From contig JAFEKR010000039.1 of assembly GCA_019022495.1 (NCBI GenBank), forward strand, positions 360,001 to 424,000: DNA of 64,000 bases, in the 5' to 3' direction. Source of the stretch: Epichloe hybrida. Its lineage: Eukaryota > Ascomycota > Sordariomycetes > Hypocreales > Clavicipitaceae. The notes below the pieces were generated by a model. The model worked only from the letters and a program-made list of their open reading frames with translations, did no database searches and was not told the origin of the DNA. This document shows, piece by piece, positions 56,030 to 64,000 of this stretch. The position numbers and the translations under genes were made by a program. The stretch's first letter is position 1, and each line of letters opens with the position of its first letter.

Positions 56030-56518
56030 ATGAGCCGTGTTCTGTCCTTGTCTTCTTCCGGCTGTACATGAACAGGACTCGAGACAAATCGCGTGAACTG
56101 CTTCGCACGGTCGTCAAGGCAGGCGCCAAAGCAATATTCCTCACGATTGGTGGGCGGCTATATCGACGCTTCATTGTCTTGGAAAGTCATACCTTGGATC
56201 CATAGCTTTGTTCCCGGACCACTGCTTGTTCTCAAGGGCATTTAGATCAGCAACGATGCGCTTATAGCCATGAAAGCTGGCGCGGATGCCATTGATTGTA
56301 TCGAACCACGGGGGAAGAACCCCGGATACCTCATCCGCGAGTATTCTTGTCTTGGGCTGTTGGAACCTCGCAAAAGCTGTCCTCATGTATTTGACGATAT
56401 GGAGGATGCATCGACGGGGGGGATCAGGCGTGGCACAGATATGTCCAAGGCTTCATATCTGGTAGCCATAGCTGTCGGGATAGGATGCGGTGGCTTATAT
56501 GCGTTGAGTTGTGGGTAG
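56030..56518 (+). pseudogene. Relic of an FMN-dependent alpha-hydroxy-acid dehydrogenase (lactate dehydrogenase/glycolate oxidase family)
   Basis: Three blocks of the family survive in order. First is VFFRLYMNRTRDKSRELLRT with AGAKAIFLTI (about 56,050-56,150), the LYVNRDR segment. Next, in another frame, is GGYIDASLSWKVIPWIHSF (56,153-56,212), followed by PGPLLVLKGI, a TAG, and NDALIAMKAGADAI, the FMN-contacting LKGI..EDAL..GADG region. Last is HVFDDMEDASTGGIRRGTD with AVGIGCGGLYALSCG, the second phosphate-binding region. The catalytic SNHGGRQ motif is replaced by CIEPRGK. About 60 residues between the first two blocks are deleted. The N-terminal third and the C-terminus after LYALSCG are missing. 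The gene is dead. Confidence 0.8.
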
Positions 56519-56903
56519 GAGGGCATGGGTCGCTACACAGACAGTCATGGAAAGTAGGTGTTTTCACAGAGTACATGCCAAAAAAACGAATACGGTAAAA
56601 GGTATACTTGCTAATCTTTGATTTGTCAACTAATTTAACGAGATGAGTCGGAAACAACGATGAAAACACTGTGCGGCGTGACAAGTATTCAACAGCTTCA
56701 CCCGTGGATATCTGGATACCCTTGCAGTAGATCCATTGATTCCTCCTTTGCCGATTCATTGACCAGCAGCCCGTGGCACATATGGTAGTTTTTTAGCAGG
56801 GAAAAGGGGGGAAACTCCTGCACCAACTTCATAAAACTTCCCAACATGTCAATCTTCGTGATGCCAACGTGAATTGGAATTACCATCCGTATCTTGGGTT
56901 AGC
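56519..56903. other. Intergenic; no gene supported
   Basis: Minus-strand ORFs of 62 and 111 codons overlap each other and carry no motif. Confidence 0.4.
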
Positions 56904-57633
56904 CTATCGTCTCGGTCTGCTCCTGAGCTCTATCGATGATGCCTGTCCTGGTGATCGGCTGCGTCTCATGGATGAGTGGCGTTTTCTTCTCTCGTCACAC
57001 AGTTTCCGATGCCGATTCATCCTGGATCGAATGAGCTGGTACACAACATAGAAGCATCCGGCCATGATGGCCGAAGCAGCTACGTGATAAGTGAAACCAC
57101 GCGTGTTAGAAGGAGAAGAAAGGGAAGCGAGCTTTGATGGTATGAGAGGCTTGGTTGTACCCACCTGTTGCCCCCAACACAATTCCTACAATCGATGAGG
57201 GCGATGCCGAGAGTGAAGATGCAGGGTTTGTGGACTTTGATGCATATGATGTAGTGCCTACACTCGTGACACCTTTCTCATTTTGATCCGTCACTGTCGT
57301 GGATGATAAGCCTCGCGAGCCAGTTATGTCAGTGGCTTTGGTGGTCAGAGAAATACGAGTCGTCGTCGTGGGGTTATCGGGTCTTGAAGTCGAAGTCGAT
57401 GGAGCAGTGGGAGGGGCTGTCGATCCCAGCGTAGGAAGGTCTTGATTCCTTGATGGTGTCGTGGTGAAACGATAAATTGTTTCTGTTCGCGTATCTGAGG
57501 CGCACAAGAATAGAGAATATCCATTCAGATTTGGATCGCCTGCGAATACGTTTGTCTTACAATACGGGGCTGCAGACGCAGCACTGGGTTTATGCGTCAG
57601 CAGAAGGCCTGGAATACTTGTAGCAACGAACAA
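56904..57633 (-). CDS. Ser/Thr-rich single-pass membrane protein, 5' end unresolved
   Basis: Two exons are clear on the minus strand: 57,165-57,633 (left open at its 5' side) and 56,904-57,079, joined across an 85-bp intron (GTGGGT...CACGTAG). The product has a hydrophobic leader (LLFVATSIPGLLL reading upstream of 57,633), a short Cys-containing ectodomain (AAPYCKTNVFAGDPNLNGYS), and about 90 residues rich in Ser/Thr/Pro. Splicing creates the membrane segment IVGIVLGAT-AASAIMAGCFYVVYQLI. A basic cytosolic tail follows (RSRMNRHRKLCDERRKRHSS) ending at 56,904. This layout is typical of fungal cell-wall sensor-like or mucin-like membrane proteins; no specific family is recognised. There is no ATG in the leader frame before TAG 57,660. 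A candidate first exon is ATGGTCTG at 57,689 followed by GTAAGT, so the start is uncertain. Confidence 0.62.
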
Positions 57634-57689
57634 AAGTATGCGAAACTTGGCAGATATCTAGAGGGCGTCCCGCATACTTACCAGACCAT

Positions 57690-58914
57690 GGCAGAGCTGG
57701 CTTCGTTTTTGAGGTTATCAGCTGTTGCTAGTCTTCTGTCCAAACAGGTTGTCATCAAGGTACATGTTCCACTTGTTGGACTCCAACAGCATCCGACAAG
57801 GCTATTGGCGACATCTTTGGCACAACGTTGGCCAAGTTGGCAGGTCAAAGGATTTTCTTACATCTTCTGTTCAGTATGTCGCAAACGACGCATTTGTAAA
57901 ATTTTGCTCACCGGATTTGCCTTCGATCCAACCGCATGTTTCCAAGGCCATCGCTCGTCGCGGAGTAATATTTGCAGAATACGTGATGAATGAAGGCGAA
58001 ACTTGTGAAACTTTTCAAGCGCCGAACGGCACGTCAATTCGGGGTCTTTACTGTGATTCAATGAAAACGCTGTTTACGCTGCTATTCACCAGCGCTGTGC
58101 GCAGTTTACGAGAGCTGTCGAACTTGCTGGTTGAAGCTATACGAGTGAATATCGCACCGTTGGGGAAAAAAAAAAACCAGCGTCAAGAGATGGACATGCG
58201 CCAATTTTGAGGCTTGGCCACTCAATGATACCATTCTCTACCAAGTTTGCTCGAGTATGCGTCCAGTCATTGGTGACAGTCGGGACCTGTTTGCTAAAGA
58301 TCATGGTGTCACTAAAAAAACAGCACACATCCTATGAAGTGATGTGTCTGTTTGTAACATAGCAATCTTGACTGATCAACAAACCTTAATATTGTTTGTA
58401 ACAATAGCTAACTAAAACTGCAAAACGTCCGGTGTCGCGTTACGTGGACGTCAATGCAAGCAAGTACCTGATATTCCCTTGCCTAGGAATATGTCGGCAG
58501 GTTCTTTTCCTGTCTGACAAAAACGCCGCCAACATCCTCTTCGTAGGTATGTAGGTCTGCATCCGAACCGAGTACATCGAAAGACGTCAGGACGATGGGG
58601 ACATGTTCTCCCCGGTGAATACCATCGTGATCCTGCTGGTGATCACCAGCAATTCCCAACAGAATGTTGCTTGATTTTCCTATGCGAGGCATGAACCCGA
58701 GAGAAAAACAGTCCGACGTGAGTCATACAAGACCATGATTTGTTCTCAAGAAAATGATGCGATACTGCGTGTCACCCCACGATGTAAAAAAAAAAATTAT
58801 TTCGATGAATCACTGCAACTCGCTGCCTAGTTGAATGGCCAGACCCGATCATTCCCATTGCGGGGGAATATTTCGGCTTAGTAAATTTGAATCAGCGAGC
58901 GTCCCGTTCTTAGG
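57690..58914. other. Unassigned part of the gene island
   Basis: The longest ORF (57,725-58,210, plus, 161 codons) and an overlapping 133-codon one have no recognised motif and could be relics or chance. A minus-strand 69-codon ORF at 58,483-58,692 (contains LLGIAGDHQQDHDGIHRGEH and DADLHTYEEDVGGVFVRQ) has protein-like composition and may be a fragment of a real gene, family not recognised. A poly-A run lies at 58,166-58,175. Confidence 0.3.
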
Positions 58915-58977
58915 GGACGCCTAAATGCGCATCTGTCTTTTCTTAAATGCGCATCTGCCCTTAGTCCTAAAACGGAA
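58915..58977 (+). repeat. MULE left terminal inverted repeat
   Basis: 63 bp with two copies of AAATGCGCATCTG; the partner is 61,792-61,854. Confidence 0.92.
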
Positions 58978-60299
58978 GGACGACCCACCCACCTAATTTT
59001 ACTATAGCTCACGTCTATTAAATTTTACTATTAATTAAGATACTTATTCTATATAATATTTAAAGGTATTATATTATTAAAAAAGCTACTATTAAAGCTA
59101 TTATAACTACCCTAATAGTGGATTATACAGAATAAATCGCATTTAACTTATAGGTAGCTTAGAGAGATTATAAGGGAATGATTAACTTAGCATTAGTGTA
59201 AATACAGGCATTAGAGTAGTATAGCCTACTTTTATTAACTATAATAGATGATTTTATATTAATCTAATTTATAAGGCTATAATAGCGTTTATAGTAGCTT
59301 ATTATAAGCTTATAAGGGCATTAACAAGGGCGTTAAATTGCGTAGCTAGGCTAGCTAGTGTGTTATATTACCTGCCGTAGCTATAGTATATAATTCTACT
59401 ATAGCTTAAAGCTATAGATATTAATATGCCCCTACTACTATGGCTTAAAGCTAGTGTTAATAATGCTTGTGATGCCTGTAATAACTATAATATAGTAAGC
59501 TTAATAGCTAATTAGTCCCTTCCCTTAGCTATTACCTAAGCCTATTCTATTATATTATAAATCCTACCTATAGCTATAACTAGGCTAGGTGTAGTATAAG
59601 GGCTATTATAGGCTTACTATCTCCTGCCTATATTATTAGGGTTAAGCTTAATTTCTATTATGATTTAAGCCTGCTACTTACTTATAATTAGCTTTAGCTA
59701 CTAATAATAGTTAAAGTAAGTTAGAAGAAGTTTACTACTGCTCTCTAATATAGTAGTAATTATATAGCTATAAGGGATCCTAAATTATATTATAAACTAG
59801 TAACTATAGGAGGTCCTAGGGGATTTACCTTCCTATTTATCCTTTACCTTCTAATATTACTAGATAACCTAATTAATTAGAAACTAGCCTAATTTATAGG
59901 CTAAAAGCTAAATAATTAGGTAATTATCCTAATTAATTTAGTGGCTTTTTAACTCTTTATTAAACTTCACGGAAAAAGAGGCCTTATAGCTTTAAACACA
60001 CTACTAAATACATTCCTAAAGCACATAAAGATTAATAAATTGTAGCTTATAATCTACCTTTAAATAGCTATAGGATCCCTCTATATAAGAGGTACTTAAT
60101 ATACTAAAATTTCGGTTAGTATTAACAGAGAAAGCTACCTATTTATAGCGCTATAGTAGATATATTAATTTAAGGTAAGCAATAATCTCTAAAAGTAAGG
60201 TTAGGAGGGATTTACCTAGTAAGATTACCTAGGCAAAACTTACCTTCCTACTTTATAAATTAGTCTTTAAGCTTGCCCTAATGCTTCTAAAAATTATCC

Positions 60300-61350
60300 T
60301 TAGTAGCTATAAATATTATAATACGCTATGTATTATAGATACTAGAAGCTATAAGCGCTATATCTTTAATATTATAAAGAATAGGCTTCTTAAGAGCGCT
60401 AGTAATAGATTAATCTATTACTATAGCTATCTCTACTAGCTTAGAACTAAATTTAATAATGTGATTTTCTTTATTATTCTATGGTTAATTAGTATTATTA
60501 ATAAGGTTATTATAAGGGCATGCCTAGTGTAAAGTTAGTAGCCTTCTACGTGCTAGTAGCTCTAGGATATTATAGTTATTAAGATTTCCTTGCTACTTCT
60601 TCGTAATATTAACTATAATATTCTATAGTAAATACTAGTAGTATATTTACTATTAGGTTAATAGGAAAGCGTTCTAAAGACTAAGCTTAAGAGCTTTATT
60701 AAAATCTGTAATAATAACGCCTAGTGCCTTGATGCTAGCGGCCTCTATAGCTAGCCTAAGATGCTTTAAAAGCTAACTATAGGCTACTTTATCTTCTTTA
60801 GTAGTAAGGCTAAAGGTAATACTAAATATTATATATAAAGATATAATGCTAGTGACTTGTAATAAAGGCAAGTTAAAGTGGTTAACCTTATATGTGTTAT
60901 CTATTTGTAATAGCTTAGGGTTTTACTTCTATTACTAAATTAAATCTTTATATACCTAGAATACTTATAAAAGCTTTCTAGAAGAATCTTAATTAAATTA
61001 CTTATAGAAAATATAGTTATTATTATCTAGGAGATTAATAAACTTTTGTGTTAATATTCCTAGGTTATAAAGCGTAAGTTATAGCTAACACTAGATAAAA
61101 AACATATCTAATCTAGTAATATAGACTTTAGGGTGCTCTTATATAATTTAGCTAGTAATTTACTTTATAGTTAATATACTATATTTACTAAGGGTTTTAA
61201 CCTTTATCTTAAGCTATTAGAGGCTAAATTTCTATTAGCTTTAAAGGTAAAGGATACTTAAGTTTAAGGGAGAAAGGACTAGGTTATAGTTATATATATT
61301 TTCCTTAATTATAGGAACCTAGGCATTCTTGTGTTTATTATATTATACTT
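60300..61350 (-). pseudogene. MULE transposase relic
   Basis: Minus-strand translation from about 60,905 to 60,690 reads IDNTYKVNHFNLPLLQVTSI, then TFSLTTKEDKVAYS, a TAG where MULE proteins have Trp, then LLKHLRLAIEAASIKALGVI and ITDFNKALK. This is the MULE DDE domain: D..YK.N...PLL, then E..Y.W.L, then ITD...AL. The second catalytic Asp in ITD is preserved; the first is preserved as ID. Boundaries outside this core are approximate. Numerous stops elsewhere make it inactive. Confidence 0.8.
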
Positions 61351-61791
61351 CTACGCGAAAAGGGTATTATAGCTTTCTTAAAGAGGTCTTATAGATATTG
61401 GAATTAAGGGCATTCGGCCTGTAACCGCCACTATGCTAGCATTAAAGTACGTAGGTTATTCTCTAATATATACGCTTTAAATAACTACTACTAGATTTAA
61501 CTACTATAAATCCCTTGCTTTCTTGCTAGGTATTAATAGTGTTAATAGCATCTTCTACAGTTATATAAAATAGCTATATCTTAGGGAGTGATATAATAAA
61601 GGGTATTTATAAGAGAATTATTATAACTACGTTACGTTACGTTGCGTTACGTTGCGTTGTGAGGGCCTTGTGACAATAAAAAGGAAGAAATTACAAGCGT
61701 TGCACGTTGCAGTAAGCTGCCGTGAGCTGCCCGCATTCGCCACTAAAGAGAGCTAGTATCTTTAGCAGGAAATTAGGTGAGAAGGTACTTA

Positions 61792-61854
61792 TTCCGTTTT
61801 AGGACTAAGGGCAGATGCGCATTTAAGAAAAGACAGATGCGCGTTTAGAGGTCC
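61792..61854 (-). repeat. MULE right terminal inverted repeat
   Basis: 63 bp, the inverse complement of the left TIR, followed by GTTCTTAGG. A short ACGTT/GCGTT tandem (about 61,628-61,659) lies just inside the element. Confidence 0.92.
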
Positions 61855-61863
61855 GTTCTTAGG

Positions 61864-63940
61864 AAGAAACGCGTGAATCAATTTGCTACTTGCGTAATAC
61901 GTGTTGTTGCGTGGTGTCCCAGTGGCCGGGGAGGTCAGCTGGTGTGAACACTCAGACACCCCCCTGCTTGTATGGCTGACAAGCGTCACAGCCCGGAGCA
62001 ACTCTTCATTCTTCTTCATATTTCAAGTGTTCACGAAACACAATTCATAGCACAGCAGGACCTTGAACAGCTGAAGCTCTTTCTGGGCATGCCCTTCTTG
62101 CTTCGGTGATTGAGACTTGTCTAACCACTGAATAGCGGCCCGCAACCAGAAACGAGCACACCCTTGAGGCAAATCGTTGGGTAGCATAAATGGGAAATGG
62201 CTGTTGCTTGACTGATGAGTATGGGAAGTCTTCTCCTATATTGACTCTTGGCACGAATGCAAGAACAGGAGAGATGAAGTGAACGGGAGGGAACCTCCGA
62301 CATTCGGTTAAGAATGATGCGTAATCTGATTGTATCATCCAGCTGAGAAGTGGATAAAAATCCTCAGCACGCTGATTCTATCGTAATCAAGATGACTTGG
62401 ATTCTCGATCAGCTGAAAGGACGGGGGCTTACCGAGTGCTGCCGACGCTAACGCGATGAGCAAATCCTTTCCCAGGCAAGAGGCTTTTCAATCCTGCCCA
62501 GAGCTCTCCAACAAGCCACCTAGTACCACGGCTGTCTGGATTGCTCCCAATCAGACGTCGTCCCGACAACTTGGACTGTCTGTCGCCTTCGTGACACAGC
62601 ATGAACAAGAAAGACACTTTCGTTGATCACTACCTGCGAGAGCAAGATTCGACGAATGGTTCCAGGGCCGCTTTTAGAACAGGAAGACTGTCGATAGGCT
62701 TCTTCGTTCGGGTGACTATATTTGGCAGCGTACATAAGCGGCTAGGTGGGGCCGCTCTTGGTCAGTGTAGCTCAAATTCTCTTTCGGATTGCGCGATGAT
62801 GTTGTTGATAATCGTGCGTAATGTCTCGCTTTCTAGCAGGTTCAGTACCCATGCAGTGCTGGAGGAGCAAGCATCAGACTCAAGGAGCCACAAAAGGAGC
62901 CACAAAAGGAGCCACGAGACGGCACACGCTCATTACGTCAACACAATGAATAGCAGGCAGGTACGGATTACGGATTACGGATTACTCCGTCGGCACGCAC
63001 CCATTGAGTGAATGAAATCTGACCCATCCATCGACGCGACGCTCGACCTGAAGATGCCAAGGAAGGAAGGCATGGGTTGCGTCGCTTCCTGTTCTGTGTC
63101 TGGCACTAACCAGCCCTGTCCATTCTCCCGTCCTTGCTTTTACTGGATCTTCTCGAGGCGGTTTCCCAAATTCCAAATCGGGGCTCCTGGATATGACCAA
63201 TCACATTTCAAGCTCCCAATGATCAATGGTTTTGCCTCGTTCAGCCAGACGTGATCTTTTAATTTGCCAGTTCTGTACTTCTTTTGCGTGTCTCCCTCAC
63301 TTCGTTCCTGTTACAACTCACCGTCCCTCCGACCTGCGACTTGTCTCTACTAAGACTCGCTTCACCATCTGCACCACTTACCCTCACCCTTTCCATTCAC
63401 TCCTTGCTGGTTTGGTTGTCTCGTTTCTTTCTTCGATGCCGTTTCAATATGATTGAATGAATATAAAAGAAAGCTACTGTAAGTAGATGATGCGTTAAGT
63501 CGATGACTTGTTTCCTAGACCGTGAGAGACTGGCAGAAAGATACATTATACCTGTGTTGCCTTTCCCCGTCAGCACTCCCCATCCTTCAACAATTATACT
63601 ATACTTGTCTCTTTTCGAAAGGGTCTTTGTTATATATATGATAATTAGACTTTTCTCACTTCAAACTCTGGGAGAGGAACACTGAATACTGCTCTAAGGG
63701 CAGTTCTCGTTCTCCCCGTGCACTCGATAACACATCTATCGACATCGATTCTTTCTTCTTTCTATGTTCTGATCTGCTTGCCTAGAACAACGGCTTGATT
63801 CTGGCTACATGACCATAGCATTACTGTTGGTGTTTCCCGCATGATTGCAAGGGGAACCCGGCAGAGAAGAAAGAACAGGAGCGCCAGCTTGATTGGCTGT
63901 ATTGCTGCTTAGAAGAAGAAGTGATAATTTCCTGGTCGAA
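61864..63940. other. Balanced-composition region, no confident gene
   Basis: ORFs of 60-136 codons on both strands have no recognised motif. Two small tandem repeats occur: AAAGGAGCCACA three times near 62,881-62,918, and ACGGATT three times near 62,963-62,984. From about 63,270 to 63,450 the plus strand is pyrimidine-rich (CT-rich tracts such as CTCACTTCGTTCC), as is common upstream of fungal genes. Confidence 0.45.
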
Positions 63941-63961
63941 ATGCCGGCACAGTTTCAACAT
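63941..63961 (+). CDS. Possible first exon of a gene running off the right edge
   Basis: ATGCCGGCACAGTTTCAACA at 63,941 with A at -3, followed at 63,962 by a perfect fungal donor GTAAGT. It would encode MPAQFQH before the intron. The pyrimidine-rich tract upstream fits a promoter. The rest is outside the window, so the call rests on one start context and one donor site. Confidence 0.3.
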
Positions 63962-64000
63962 GTAAGTACCGATCGTATCCAAGAAAGCAACACAGGCGCT

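Larger units (their letters stand above)
58915..61854 (-). mobile_element. Mutator-like (MULE) DNA transposon with 63-bp TIRs
   Basis: Left and right ends are inverted repeats of about 63 bp with three visible mismatches, both starting GGAC and ending AAAACGGAA inward. They are flanked by a perfect 9-bp target duplication GTTCTTAGG (58,906-58,914 and 61,855-61,863). Nine bases is the Mutator signature. The TIR contains a direct repeat of AAATGCGCATCTG. The interior is strongly AT-mutated, whereas the TIRs and the flanks are not. A transposase relic lies on the minus strand. Confidence 0.9.

Noticed and set aside
57592..58210. 133- and 161-codon plus-strand ORFs as genes
   Set aside because: Overlapping frames without motifs; the first also overlaps the membrane-protein gene. 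Left as unassigned.
62601..63011. 136-codon ORF
   Set aside because: It runs through two short tandem repeats (AAAGGAGCCACA and ACGGATT) and has no motif.

Overview
The window looks like a filamentous ascomycete (Pezizomycotina) chromosome segment. The evidence is short GT-AG introns with lariat-like branch sites, fungal protein families (a divergent 14-3-3 protein, DUF4202, a Myb-like protein, an FMN alpha-hydroxy-acid dehydrogenase relic), and very AT-rich transposon blocks. In those blocks C-to-T and G-to-A changes turn Trp and Gln codons into TAG/TAA/TGA, as repeat-induced point mutation (RIP) does. The species cannot be fixed from sequence alone, and no dinucleotide index was computed.

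Bases 1-48,570 are one nested transposon block. The host layer is two Ty3/Gypsy chromoviruses in tandem (A: 1,727-30,139; B: 29,872-48,094) that appear to share one LTR. A non-autonomous hAT element (hAT-1, ends at 5,159 and 27,285, 8-bp target duplication) sits in the integrase of A. hAT-1 contains two minus-strand Copia elements (5,427-12,187 and 12,314-25,747). The second of these is interrupted in its integrase by a composite element (15,500-22,120): a ~324-bp TRIM-like element holding a whole plus-strand Copia internal region and one Copia LTR. In Gypsy B, a second copy of that plus-strand Copia (30,342-40,743) sits in gag, and its own 5' LTR is split by a second hAT (30,382-33,654) that keeps a stop-free piece of transposase.

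Bases ~48,880-58,914 are a base-balanced gene island with few and partly broken genes. It holds an intact divergent 14-3-3-like gene, a Myb-like gene with one in-frame TAG, a DUF4202 gene with an apparent 1-nt loss, an FMN dehydrogenase relic, a Ser/Thr-rich membrane protein gene, and a stray Copia fragment. A Mutator-like transposon (58,915-61,854; 63-bp TIRs, 9-bp target duplication) follows. The last 2.1 kb is balanced sequence with no clear gene except a possible first exon at the right edge.

No operon or metabolic pathway is visible. The main content is the insertion history, in probable order: Gypsy tandem, then hAT-1, then the minus-strand Copias, then the composite; on the right, Copia copy 2 followed by hAT-2. 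The most unusual structure is the TRIM/Copia composite, whose TRIM part carries RNA polymerase III A- and B-box matches.
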